Part shown: piece after piece, positions 12,751 to 23,799 of the stretch
Layout of the letters: each line of letters starts with the position of its first letter
How positions within the stretch are numbered: the first letter of the stretch is position 1
Source: Podocnemis expansa
Lineage: Eukaryota; Chordata; Testudines; Podocnemididae
DNA: 64,000 bases
Assembly: GCA_007922195.1 (NCBI GenBank)
Contig: ML681963.1
Coordinates: 133,369,764 to 133,433,763 of the forward strand
Direction of reading: 5' to 3'
Translations under genes and position numbers: made by a program
The notes under the pieces: model-generated
Told to the model about the DNA's origin: nothing
Seen by the model: only the letters and a program-made list of their open reading frames with translations
Databases searched by the model: none

Positions 12751-13743
12751 GTATGGATCTGCTCAGTATACAGTAGTTTCCACAGCACAGCTGTATGTAA
12801 AACAGATAAGCCTTGCATGTATGGGGTGGTTTTTATATGAGGAACTGAAATCCCTTTACAAAATGGTACAAAACTACACAAATCTGCTATGCACAACATC
12901 TTCATTTTACAGCTGGGGAAGCTATGTCATGGAGAAAACAGGTGACCTATCTATCAAGTCAGTCATAGAACTAGAAATAGAACAAAGATTTTCTTAGTTC
13001 ATTGCTCTAATTACTGTTCACAAGTCCATCTGTCCCTTTGCTGTGCCATTAATTCAATACTGATTTGGAGAAGAATGTAGCTACCAAAGCTCTGTTTTCA
13101 GGACTTGCATTTGTACAGTATTGGATTAAGCCCACAATATTGTTTCCCATTTTATATAATTGTCCTCTTAAAATCCAGATGTACCAGTTAGGAATGTCCA
13201 GTTTTATGAGCAGCTGAGGTGTGCCACAACTCCTTTTAATAGGAGCAGCACTGGATATTGTGGTAGTTGTCAGAGTTACATTGCTTATGTTCCAACTTCA
13301 AAACTAAAGGGAAGTTTTCAAATCTACACCAGCTGCAATCTTTTGTGTTCAGGGAAGGGTAATTATTTTCTTAGCCTCTGCATAATAGAGATGATAAAGG
13401 TTTTTCTGGAAGTTTCATTAGCTTTGAACCTAAGAAATCTTTGTTTTTCTTTTTTGCTCTGCAGTGTATGCCAGTGCACCAAGTGTGCAAACAGAATCAC
13501 ATTCCTTCTACAGACAGTGTGTCTTATCTTCTTTAAAAAAATTAAAGGCAACAAATTTAAAGCATACAAAAGAAAAACACACACAAGAAATCCATTTTAT
13601 AGGTGGCATAATTAGCCAAAGGAACTCATTGCCACTATTAATCAATTGATGCAGGACTGAGGAAAGGATTAGACACTTACATGGATAAAATATATTATAG
13701 CAACAGTGTAAAAAAATTATTAGAAGAGGTACAAACCATCATG
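12751..13743. other. Intergenic DNA, no gene recognised
   Basis: I see no mobile element or gene. Small opposing frames around 13343-13649 share the same DNA and have no motif. Confidence 0.5.
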
Positions 13744-13751
13744 CTTTAGGT

Positions 13752-13934
13752 CAGGGGTCTCAAACATGTGGCACACAGGCTGTGTGCAGCCCCTAAATTT
13801 ATTTCCTGGGGCCTGCAATGACACTATTGTTATTGATATTTGCAATATTGTTGTAAGAAAAGGTTTCAGTGATGTGGCCCTTAACATTCCAGTCCTCATG
13901 CAGCCTTCATGGTGATTTGAGTTTGAGACCCCAG
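13752..13934. mobile_element. Short non-autonomous hAT-type element (183 bp)
   Basis: The left end is CAGGGGTCTCAAAC and the right end GTTTGAGACCCCAG, nearly perfect terminal inverted repeats. The element is flanked by 8-bp direct repeats that differ at one base: CTTTAGGT at 13744-13751 and TTTTAGGT at 13935-13942. The 8-bp duplication and the CAG-starting TIR are typical of hAT transposons. It is too short to encode a transposase, so it would have moved using an enzyme made elsewhere. Confidence 0.85.
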
Positions 13935-14989
13935 TTTTAGGTCATAAACCAGTTTCTAACTGACCAAAAATTAGGAAAAAATCTTCTGTGGGAAGGCTAT
14001 TCCAAAATGTTTTCCTACTTTTTTTGGATCTTCCTCAAAGTATTGGCTGAGACAGGATACTGGACTGCATGGATCAGTGATCTGATCCAATATGACAATT
14101 CCTAGCTTAAATGGCAACATGTTGAAGTGAATTATTAACACAGTTTGATGTAGTTTACTCATGTAAAATTTAAAAAGAAAATAAAACCATTCTATATACA
14201 TGGAATTTTCAGAAATATTTAATTTGGGTCACATGATACATTGGGTAATGAGCATATTCAGCTAAACTCTTGCACGTGACATATTTTGTCAGGAGATGGC
14301 CCGTTTTGTTTGTTTTTTGTTTTTGTTTTAAGATCCTATTATTTTTGAAAATGGTGAGAATTCAAGATCATTCTCTGAATGTTTATTACTTGTGATATTG
14401 ATTGGAAAAATGGAGGTTCTTCAGTGGTTCTTCCATCCCTAATACATAGGGTAGGCTTCCCTTTAGTGAGAAAAGCATGCATGCAGTAGTTTTTATTTCA
14501 TTTTGTTGTGTGAATTGTCCTTTGAAAAATGTTAATCATAAATTACAGCCCCAATTTCCCTCCCCACTCATCTTGGGGGGAAAAAAGTACTCTGACTTTG
14601 CTCAGAGACTGCAAACCCAAAGCTTAGTTTTAAAGGTTTAAAAAGATACAGTTGTGTGCATTCATGGAATTCCCTGAGTAGTCTCCTTTTGCAAATCATT
14701 GTTAAAATGAGTCAGGCACTATGTCTTTTAGAAAGTGATGATGTGCTCTTGGGATTTGTTTTTTGAGCACGTAGTAATCATAGTGTAAATACCATGAAAA
14801 AAGAAAAGTTAATGCAATGCTGTGAGGTTGTCTGAAAATAAGAGTGAGGCTACTTCAGTAGATGTGGTGTTGCTTAGAGGTGGTAAATGATCTGAGAGTG
14901 AGTATCTTTGTAAGGTAAGGCAATCTATCTGTATCTTTTCCCCCTACTTCCAATCTATTTTTTAAACTGGGAATTCTGAAAACATCAAC

Positions 14990-15510
14990 TGGTGGTAGGG
15001 AGGGGTTGCACAGTACAAGACCCAGTCTTCTCCGGCCTGAGTGTTTACCCCAGTTTGGGGGTCCCAGGATCGGTCTTTGTGCCGATGGAGCCAGACACTG
15101 CACCAAGAGTGAATAAGAGCCTTTATTTTCTTTTGTGCGCACAAAAAGGTCACCTGTGTCCAAACCAGTGAGACCCTGAATTACAGAAGCAGGTTACATT
15201 TATACTCTTGCATGTATTCCCATTGGTTCTTTTACAAACCTTCATTAGAATACACAATCTCATTGGCTCCTGTACAGAACTCACAGTATACTCATTGGCT
15301 CTAACACAAAACTTTACATTTACATATTCCTAAGTAATTAACATAACTGTCAAAGTAACAACATTCTCTGTCAATCATAAAGTCTAGAAAGTTCCCTGAG
15401 AACTAGAAGTTTCCCTGTCATTCAAAGGGCAGCTTCCATTTTATAAACCTGTAAACTCCATTTAGCTTTGACACTAGGTTAAGCTGAGTACATGTTTGGT
15501 TTACCCAACA
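14990..15510 (-). mobile_element. Solo LTR of a retrovirus-like element
   Basis: On the minus strand the unit starts TGTTGGGTAAACC and ends CCCTACCACCA, with short imperfect inverted ends. Candidate 4-bp target repeats are CAAC (14986-14989) and TAAC (15511-15514), differing at one base. Inside, again on the minus strand, there are several CCAAT boxes (plus-strand ATTGG at three spaced sites between 15222 and 15300), a TATAAA box at 15199-15204 and an AATAAA signal at 15122-15127. This is the U3-R-U5 order of an LTR. No internal coding region lies beside it, so it is a solo LTR left by recombination. Confidence 0.75.
15199..15204 (-). promoter_or_regulatory. TATA box of the solo LTR
   Basis: TATAAA on the minus strand, downstream of the CCAAT boxes and about 75 bp upstream of the AATAAA signal. 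The spacing suits an LTR promoter followed by the poly-A signal in R. Activity cannot be judged from sequence. Confidence 0.5.
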
Positions 15511-15592
15511 TAACAATATCTATTTCTTATAAACCCTTGATTCTGTCTACATGAGCATATTTTGTTGTACAAATATGGGTAATCACCTGTCT

Positions 15593-15779
15593 GAAAAACA
15601 AACAAGGAGTCCTGTGGCACTTTTAAAAACTAACAAATTTATTTATCACATGAGTTTTTGTGGCAGAAAATCCCACTTCATCAGATGCTTTGAAGTGGGA
15701 TTTTCTGCCACAAAAACTCATGTGATAAATAAATTTGTTGGTTTTTAAAAGTGCCACAGGACTCCTTGTTTGTGTTTTT
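15593..15779. mobile_element. Penelope-like tail palindrome (hairpin of two inverted copies)
   Basis: A minus-strand tail (15593-15680) is joined head-to-head to a plus-strand tail (15691-15779) through a 10-bp centre. The arms of about 88 bp are near-perfect inverted repeats, both ending outward in the PLE terminus (AAGGAGTCC on the left, GGACTCCTT on the right). The left arm holds the hammerhead-like CTGATGA but has AAAA in place of GAAA. The right arm lost CTGATGA at the junction. The whole locus can fold into one long hairpin. Confidence 0.85.
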
Positions 15780-15789
15780 CTGAACTGGA

Positions 15790-17390
15790 CTAATTTGGCA
15801 CTTGTCTGAAGTGAGTTTTAAAGTAATGGCCTCTCTTAGTGTATATCTTACATATAGTAGATCCAGAAGAGTACAATAGAATGAAAGGAAGCACACACAC
15901 TTTTTGTTGAGTTCCCTGAAAAGCAGAAGAAGCTGGGATGTGCTTGTGATTTAGGCATAGGCCCAGCAGTGAAAAGTTCCAGTCTTTCTTCCACTACAGG
16001 TTTCCAGTATGATCTTGAGCAAATCAGGTAAATGACTTTTGGGTCTGCATCAGAGAGCTATCATGTGACCTTTGTTAAATGCTTATGATACTGCATTAGA
16101 AGGTGTTCTAGAAGTGCAAAGGCTATCATACCTATTGTTTCAGAAGTTGGTATTTCTGAGTTATACATTGTCAGCTATCATATCAGAACCCTGTTCTCAA
16201 GTGTAAAATAAGTACATATTGTCCTAAACCAGGAGCATGCTGAAAGGTCACGTAGTAATTAACTCTTCGACACAATTCATTGACATTAGAAGGGAATTCA
16301 GTTGTTCTCTGATGCAGAACAAATGCCTCATTAATCAGAAACGTATCAACCTGAGATTGAATACTAATAAAATCACAGAGAGTAATGACTCAACATTACT
16401 GAGGATACAACTTATTACACACATACATTCTTCATGTGAGTTCTCAGTAGAAGCAGATGGACCTTTACATGAATATGAAGAATGTAAAAAATCAAAATAA
16501 AATCTACTGAACAAATAAAAAAACATGCCCCAGAATAAAATCTAAAGCCCAAAGAAAAAGATTGGCAGCAGAAAAATGGGAGTGTGGAAGGGAAGAAACT
16601 ATCCATAGAGATAGACGCACAAAAAGGAAGAGAAAATGATTATTTTGCTAAAAATATACTTTCCATTTCCATTATTGTGCAATTTTGGTTTCTTCATCTA
16701 AAGGGAGAAAAGTAGAGATGTAAGCTACACAGGGCCAAATTGAGCTTGGGTAAATATTGAAATACTGCTAACTTTAGTAGAAATATACCCATTCACTCTA
16801 GCTCTCCATCTGGTCCATAGTCTTGTGCCTTTGTTCTTTTATAACACTCACTACATTGGTAGCTGAGAAAGAAGATTGTGGATTAAGATCATGGCAACTC
16901 TTCCCTTCCTCCTTTTCATTAAGTGGGTTTTGAGAAATAATTTGAAGAAGATAGGATTTTGATTACAGGGATGTTACTTTATAGTTACATGGGAAAGGGG
17001 GGATAGAAAGAAAAGCTAGCATCTGTGCAACTCTTTGGGATAGCTAATACAACAAAATAACATTTAAAAGAGGTGTATGAAATTTAACAATTTGGTTCAT
17101 ATGTTTGACTCTATACTGTCTTGAATCTGTTACAGGAGTCTGTACTAGAGATGTGATCATAAAACAACTGAAAGTGTGCGTGTATGTGTGCATGCATGCG
17201 TGTGCACGCACACACAAGTGTGTTTAAGCAACATTAGTAAAGGTGATCAAAAGGCATACAGTGAGATGCAGTATTTTTAAACTGTGCAGGTACTTCTGTG
17301 GCAGTTCCCTAATACATTCTCCTACTACACAGGTATGCATGAATTTAAAATGCTCTTCTCAGCTGTTTGGGGGAAGGGAATTTTTCTGTC
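15790..17390. other. Intergenic DNA with a GT-rich tract
   Basis: No gene is recognised. At 17176-17225 there is an alternating purine-pyrimidine GT/GC/CA tract that could adopt Z-DNA. An 87-codon plus-strand frame at 16237-16500 has no recognisable motif. Confidence 0.5.
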
Positions 17391-17398
17391 AGATAGAG

Positions 17399-17742
17399 CA
17401 GTGGTTCTCAGCCATGTGTCATGACACAAAAGTATGTTGCAGCACAGTATCTGAGTGTGTCACATGAAATCATCCTGCTGCTGACAGTCAGGAGAGCTGC
17501 AGCAGCAGGCTGATTTTACAGCGGTGGCCCTTTAAGATCTGAAGCTGCAGAAGCTAAGCTGCTTGCAGAATCAGCTGTTTCATGGCCTTGGGGGCTGCCA
17601 GTCAAGCCTCAAGCTGCTGAAAAATCCATTTTGCATGGAGATTTCTTCAGCAGCAGGTTGGGGAGAAACAGGCATGGTGTGTCTCTCAGAGCTGGGAGCT
17701 CTCCAAGCTGTGCTGCAATGGTGAAGGGGTTGAGAACCCCTG
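17399..17742. mobile_element. Non-autonomous hAT-type element (344 bp)
   Basis: The ends CAGTGGTTCTCAGCC and GGTTGAGAACCCCTG are inverted repeats. A perfect 8-bp target duplication, AGATAGAG, sits at 17391-17398 and 17743-17750. The interior is CTG- and GCAG-rich with no transposase. The 77-codon frame on the minus strand inside it is incidental. Confidence 0.92.
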
Positions 17743-17890
17743 AGATAGAGTATTGGATGTTCTGATGTTGATGGGAGTAGTCCCTTCAGTCTCTCCTGTA
17801 GAAGCTGTTCCATTATGGATGAATAATGGAAAAAATCATTAGGTCTACATGTGAGAGCAAAGGTAGGGGGAATAAGAATGCTTGTTATCT

Positions 17891-18155
17891 ATTGGTTAGA
17901 TCACTCAGCTGGTAAGTGGGAGACATGGGATCCAGTCCCTTGTCTAATAAAGTGTTAAATTATATATTAACAGGAGAACAACTTTAACAGGAGAGACTGA
18001 GGAATTTCCACAGGAGAGCCTGTCTTATAATCTAGTGGTTTAGGGCACTCATCTCAGAGATCTGTTTAAATCCCTTCTTCTCCTCAGGCAAAAGGGGATT
18101 TGAACTGTGAGGGCTCCAACATCGCATGTGAGTACTCTAACCACTGGACTAAAAG
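17891..18155. repeat. tRNA-like inverted repeat
   Basis: Three tRNA-like segments occur. On the plus strand 17892-17940 has a TTGGTTAGATCACTCAGCTGG A-box-like stretch and GGATCCAGTCCC. A second plus segment (18031-18074) has TAGTGGTTTAGGGCACTC and GTTTAAATCCC. A minus segment (18094-18153) has AGTGGTTAGAGTACTCAC and AGTTCAAATCCCC. The second and third face each other and form an imperfect inverted repeat. None folds into an obvious complete cloverleaf, so I call it a tRNA-derived repeat and not a tRNA gene. Confidence 0.55.
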
Positions 18156-18318
18156 TTGTAAAGGAAGTTCTTTTCTTTGCCCCCTCTTCCCTGTGCTATT
18201 TTGTGTAGATTCTTATATGGGGCCTGATTCAGTAAGCGTGCTCAAGCTTGCTTATCCGATCCAAGCTCTACAGGTGACCTTATGTGGTATTTCTACCTGC
18301 TGTCAGTTTTTGCATCCC

Positions 18319-19500
18319 AGGGATGTTCAACCATTTAGCATGAAGGGCCACATTACAATTATTTTTGTCACTCAGCAGCAGGCTGGTGAGCAGCGTTTGA
18401 TTGGGGGAGGAGGGAATGCTGCTGCTGCACCTGGCTGATTGGCACAGAATTGCAGGGGAGTAGAGGTAGAGGTGTCAAGTTTTATTTTTGTCAGTGGGTG
18501 CTGGTGGGGTGGAAAGTTTGGGAGGAGAGATGGGAGAGGACATGTCAATAGTCACATGACTCATGTGTCTCCTCATTGCCCATACCCACCATTCTCTTCC
18601 CACTTCCTGCCCCACTTGTGGGCTCGCTCTGTCCTCCCGCTGTTTCCAACTACCCATTTGGCTTCCGTCCCTGTCAGCTGTGTGAGTGAACTTGGATCCA
18701 CTTCAAACCTTGATTTCTCCTGCCTGTGGGTACTTGGCTGGGGAAAGTGGCTTGCCCTTCCCTGCCCTGGGCTGGCTGCCAGACTAATACCCAAATAAAC
18801 TGGTTGGAAATTGAGGAAGAAGAGAGAGAAAGAGGGACCTGGAAGCTCTGGTTCACATGGCCCCTATTCCCAGCAGACAGCCTGAATGGAGAGGGGTAGC
18901 TAATTCCCACAGCCAGGCTCTCACAGGCAGCTTCCACGCTGTAAAGAAGAGCATCCCAGTTGGCTGGAGCTGCTGCAGTGTGAGAGCTCCTGGACTGCTG
19001 AACTGGCCTGCACTCTTGCTGGGCTTGTCCAGCATGTGTGGAGGAGGTTTTCCTCCAAACGGGAGGAGAGTTGCACAAGCTGCACAGTGTGCAACTGCAG
19101 CAGCATACCCTCCCAGCCAGCAGTGGCTGATTTCCCACACCCACCTCTGCTTGTGAGTCCTGGCTGGTACAGTGCAGGTTGGTGCACAGGGCTGGAGTGA
19201 AAGGGAGCAGGGGCTCCTCAGCTCCACCTAGGAATAGATCTCTGCATGGAGGGTGGGGGGTGCCTGCTGCTGCATCTCGCAGGTCAGATAGCAGCCTTTG
19301 GCAGGTGCATTCCAGCTTCTGGGGTGTGGGTTGAAGAACCCAGGGAGTTTGTGTCAGGATGCTGAGAGTGGGGCATGGTGCGCATGTGCAGAGGCAGATA
19401 CATAGGTGTGTAGGGAACTTTTACTGCACAAACCAAGATGTCAAGCAAGTTTAGACATCCAAAGGGTTCAACAGCAGCTGAGACAGAGGGGTTTGTGCAT
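18319..19500. repeat. GC-rich block, possible one-ended hAT-like element
   Basis: The block begins with CAGGGATGTTCAACC, which resembles a hAT terminal repeat and is followed by moderately GC-rich sequence with many overlapping frames on both strands (up to 156 codons). I found no matching right end (an inverted GGTTGAACATCCCTG) and no 8-bp target duplication, so the boundaries are open. The frames look like products of stop-poor composition. Confidence 0.3.
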
Positions 19501-20020
19501 GCAGGTAGGGCCTGATTCTAGGATTTAGTCACCAAAAGTGTCAGCTAGTCACCTAAACCCTTTTATGAATCTAGCATGCAATGTCTATGAAACATTGATT
19601 AACATTTTTTGTAGAGATTAAGGTTCTACCAACTACCTTTAACTACAGTAAATGGAAGCAAGTTAAGTGTGATTATAATACTTCTATGAAATATTTAATT
19701 CCAATGCCCCTCTTCATTATAATGCGGGGTTAATATTTTTTTAAATATTTCTACTTAATAGTATGTGTATTAATAGTAAAACTGGATTTGGTTAAAAAAA
19801 GTTATTGATTTACATAGCAGTCCATTGGAAATCATTTTTTTTTAAAAACCCAAGCTAATTAACAGTGTATTTTAGTGCAGAAGACACTAGACTAGAGCTC
19901 TTGTTCAAGTCACTTCAGCACTTTGTGCTTCACTTTCTCCACCTGTAAAATACACCTGATGTTTTCTTTCCTTTATAAGACATCCTAATATTTATGGACA
20001 GGAAGTTCTATATCAGAGGA
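19501..20020. other. Intergenic DNA, nothing recognised
   Basis: AT-rich sequence with A/T homopolymer runs and no supported gene or repeat. Confidence 0.5.
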
Positions 20021-20026
20021 ACTATT

Positions 20027-20810
20027 TGTAATAGCCCTTGGGGAGGAAGGGGTTAACATTCTGGTCAGTGAGTCCCAGGACAGCCAATAGGAATGAACCA
20101 CAGGTTTTTGAATGGTAACAGCAGCCTGGCCTGGGCCTGTTTGGGAGGCAGCAGAGCTCCTGGAAGGATCAGGAGGAGGCCAGAGGGGCCTGAGGAAGAA
20201 TCCAGCAACATCCTTACCAGAGATAAGTTAAGTTTGGTACTGACCAGGCGTGAGTAGAACAGGGAATGTTTATTTAGACGTGGTCAGGGTATTTTTTTTT
20301 GTTTTGGCTTGTTTTTTGGATTTCTCTGTGCTGAGCACATGTGCCCCCTCCCACTACCCTGTAACTACCCAAGTTAGTTCCCAGAGAAGCAACTCTCTGT
20401 GTTTATCATCTGTTCTTTTTGATTAAAGAGTTTACCTTTTAAGTAAATTCTGGTTCTGTGTCCTGAAAGGCAAGAGGTTTGTGTGCCCGTGCCTTAGACT
20501 GCACAGGCAGCTACTAGAGGGAACCCTATTCCAGTTCCAGCTCATATTGCAGCTGGGGTCCAGTCACTTTCCTGAGAGAGGAATAAAGAGGATTGCAAGT
20601 ACCTCACAGGGAGGAATTCCCAAGTACGCCTTCCTGGGTCTCAAGAGGTTTTTTTGCATTTGGATGGTGGCAGCGATACCACTCCAAGGCCAGGAATTGG
20701 AGGCCTTGGAGACTTTTAAGAGCAGGCTTTAAGGCCAGTGGCTTTTCTGGCCTGTTGCGGGCCCCCACCTTCTGCACTCAGAGTGCCAGAGTGGGGAAAA
20801 AGCCTTGACA
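20027..20810 (+). mobile_element. Solo LTR (784 bp) with perfect 5-bp target duplication
   Basis: The unit begins TGTAATAG and ends CCTTGACA, the TG...CA of an LTR. It is flanked by identical 5-bp repeats, CTATT at 20022-20026 and 20811-20815. Within it, a GATTAAAGAG stretch at about 20421 is followed by a sequence reading like an R/U5 segment, and AATAAAG lies near 20583. I prefer the plus orientation on these signals but am not sure. No internal coding region remains. A 5-bp duplication fits several endogenous retrovirus groups and Ty3/gypsy elements, so the family is open. Confidence 0.8.
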
Positions 20811-20819
20811 CTATTATTT

Positions 20820-22148
20820 TACTTATTAAAAATAAAATCACTTGTAAGGTAGAATTCACTCAGGCGCTGAAATTAGAATGAGAGAAAACAGAGAGCCTGA
20901 GGACAACGCAAGAAAATCAGTGGTCATTAATGAATGTGGCCCAGATCACTACAAATGACATTTTAGTTTGTGTTCATTGTCATCAAAATGTCACACTAGT
21001 AATGGTCTGTATATGTTACTGCTCAAGTCTATCACCATTAAATAAACCAGTACCTGAAGTTATATTGACAAGGACTTTTTTCCCAGGTTTCTACTCCACA
21101 ATCCCTATTCTTTCAAGGAACAGCATGAAATTACTGTAACTATCACCATCTTTACATTTTTTTTAGCTAATGCATTTCCAAAACCAATGTACATAGAGTT
21201 GGGGGAGAAGGGTGTTTGTGGAAGCATGCACACACTTACCACATCAACACTGTGAATCTTCCATCTTGTATTTTGTCACCTGAATTTAACGGATATAGAA
21301 AACAAAATATTGGATGCAGATGCTAGCACCTATGGGTCACCATCTTAAAAAAAAAAGTTTTTTTTTTAATATAAACTTACATGCCCTGGAAGAAAATATA
21401 TTTACAAAGAGCACGCCAATGAAAGCCCTGCAAATCTTCTGTGTCATGTGTAGACCAACTTCTGCTTAATAGTAAGAGGTTTGGCTCTATTTCCAACTAA
21501 AGTTCTAGGATTTGGTTTTGTTTATAAAAAAAAGAAAATCACTGTTAAACTTAATTTATTTGATTTCTGTAACTTTATTTTTCAAAGAGGATTTTTTTCG
21601 GTCTTCAGTCTGTTTTATGTAGAGCTGTTATGATATTCGTATTGAGTCTCAAATACCCACTTGAAATAGGCCTAGGAATCAAGATTTGAAGCATGTCATG
21701 AATGCAAAATTCCACAGGGCAAAAGTTGTTCAGTCTAGAAAGATAGCAACCTTCTTTCAACTGAACTGGCTTTCCATTACTTTTGCTCTTCCTTTTCTAA
21801 AGAAATGTTGGACCACTCTGAAGATGTTGCCATTTAAGAAACTGAGTCTTGGGGATCGTTGTGATGTCTTTCGAGGTGTCAGTTGTGGAACTGGGAAGGG
21901 GCTAATCTATAGGAGGTGCTCCTAAGAAGTTGAAGGTGCTCCTTAGAAGTTCAGGTTTTTCAACCAAAGCATCAGAATGAATGTTTGGTTGTGGATCAAT
22001 GAAAAATGCAATGTTCAAATCTAATCGAGCAGAACTTGCACAGCCCTAATTTTGGAACAGCTGACTCCAGTTAAGCATTTTGACTAAATGCTTTTATAAC
22101 ACCATCTTAAAGGAAGTGTGACATACAAAATCCACGTGATATCTCAGT
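20820..22148. other. Intergenic DNA, nothing recognised
   Basis: AT-rich sequence with A and T runs (about 21345-21369). The 79-codon plus-strand frame at 21686-21925 has no recognisable motif. Confidence 0.5.
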
Positions 22149-22592
22149 GGCTATGTCTACACTGTCCCAGTTATTTTGAAATAACTATTTTGAATTTATT
22201 TCAAAATAATTATTTCAAAATAGCATGAATTCAAATCTATTATTTCAGAATAGGAGTCTAGTGGAGACTCTATTTCAAAATAAGGCAGGAGTTCTTTCAA
22301 AATATAGTCTTCACTAGACTCTTTTTCAAACTGGGGAAGGCAATGAAATGTATAGGGCCATTACTTCAAAAAAAAAAAAAAAAAAAAAAAGCCAAATCTG
22401 TGGCTTGGAGTGGCTTTTTTCAAAATAACTATTTTGAAAGAATTGCTCTTTCAAAATAAATGCAGATTTAGTTGTTTCAGAATAACAAAGTGCTTATTTC
22501 AAAATACCAAAATGCCTGCATGGACAGGTAAAAAGATTTTTTTGAAATAAGCCTCCTTATTTCAAGAAAAACTTTTCGGTGTGGACATACCC
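22149..22592. mobile_element. TIR element A (GGCTATGTCTACAC family)
   Basis: The left end GGCTATGTCTACACTG and right end GTGTGGACATACCC are inverted repeats. The interior repeats TATTTCAAAATA-like motifs in both orientations, giving a strongly self-complementary element, with an A run at 22370-22390. It is the same family as 23321-23785 and, by its ends, as 52877-53387 and 59756-61134. I see no convincing target duplication, so the superfamily is not assigned. Confidence 0.7.
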
Positions 22593-23320
22593 AGCGTGTA
22601 TACAGTTCTGTCACAGTGCTTCCCTACAGTGGTGTGAGAGGGGTACTTCACCCTAGGGAGATTGTTCCCTTCTTTATTACCCAGCTGATTTGGATGCATT
22701 GTATGCAGTCAATTTGGAAATCCGAAGTTGTGAGTGCTGAAGTAAAAGTAGGAAAGATAAGAGTTAGGGCTATCTGAGAGTCTCATTTCTACTGCTCTAA
22801 TGTAGCTGCCTGGTAGTGGGGCTATCCAAAAACCATCTGATGAAAGAGGCAGGATGTCCAACATTCAGTTCAGAAAATTCTAGCATTTTGAAGTTCCAAA
22901 ACTATAGAATAGAAAATGGTGTTGTATTCTTTCTAACCAATGGTGTTTGAAGTAAGTGACTTACAGTGGAGCTAAAAATTTTTATAGAATATTTTCCAAG
23001 GTGGAAAAAATAGAGAAGTGGCAAAAAACCAACAATTATCTAGAGCTAAAAAGAGAAGTAGGTAAAATAAGATGCAGGACAGAATAGTTGGAAAGCAGTT
23101 TTTATATGCCACAGCTTTTGAAGATAAATTCAAGACCTATAGGGAGAAATTAATAAAAAGAGAATGTAAAGCCCCAAATAAAATAACAAAAACTACTAAA
23201 ATAGATTTGCTAAAAGAATAAAAACCTAAAGTTTTTTGGCATTATTGGTGTGTGTTATATTATATAATAAGAAACAAGGCATCCATGTAACACAATGGGC
23301 ATTTTTAGCACCATCTCACA
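22593..23320. other. Spacer between two TIR elements
   Basis: No gene or repeat recognised in about 730 bp of AT-rich sequence. Confidence 0.5.
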
Positions 23321-23785
23321 GGCTATATCTACACTTACAAGTTATTTTGAATTAAGGAGGCTTAATTTGAAATAACTTATTCCCTGGCCAGTGAGGCATT
23401 TGATTATATCAAATTATGCGGTTCCTTAATTTGAAATAAGGAGCCACTAATTTGATATAATAAAACCTCATTTTACTTCAAGGTATCACTTACTTTGAAG
23501 TTGTTAGTTCAAATTAAGCCATTTTAACCAAAGAATTGGCTTAATTTGAACTAATTTCCCTATTCTTTTGCCTTCCTTCCCCTATTTCAAATTAGAGAGT
23601 CTCGTGAAGACTCTCTACTTCGCATTAATAAAGCCCACTTTATTTTGAATTAGAGAGTCTTCACTGGACTCCTAATTCAAAATAATAACTTTGAAGTAGT
23701 ACTAATTCAAAATAACTGATTTAAATTCACAGTAGTTATTTCGAATTAACTACTTCAAATTAATTTTGTAAGTGTAGACATAGCC
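23321..23785. mobile_element. TIR element B (GGCTATGTCTACAC family)
   Basis: The ends GGCTATATCTACACTTACAA and TTGTAAGTGTAGACATAGCC are inverted repeats that match at nearly every position over 20 bp. The interior contains repeated TTTGAATTAA / TTAATTTGAAATAA motifs in both directions. At 465 bp it is non-autonomous. It lies 730 bp from element A. Confidence 0.8.
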
Positions 23786-23799
23786 ACTGTCTTTAGTAG

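Noticed and set aside
15593..15779. CRISPR-like repeat or bacterial attachment-type palindrome
   Set aside because: The arms are Penelope-like tails that recur across the window; there are no regularly spaced direct repeats. The DNA is from a vertebrate.
17176..17225. GT/GC alternating tract as a functional site
   Set aside because: Ordinary microsatellite-like sequence; Z-DNA potential alone is not evidence of function.
17580..17813. 77-codon minus-strand frame
   Set aside because: It crosses the right boundary of the hAT element at 17742, so it is chimeric and incidental.
17891..18153. True tRNA genes
   Set aside because: A- and B-box-like motifs are present, but I could not fold a full cloverleaf with acceptor stem, and the modules form an inverted repeat.
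18319..19500. A complete hAT element starting CAGGGATGTTCAACC
   Set aside because: No matching right end or 8-bp duplication was found, so only a low-confidence block is listed.
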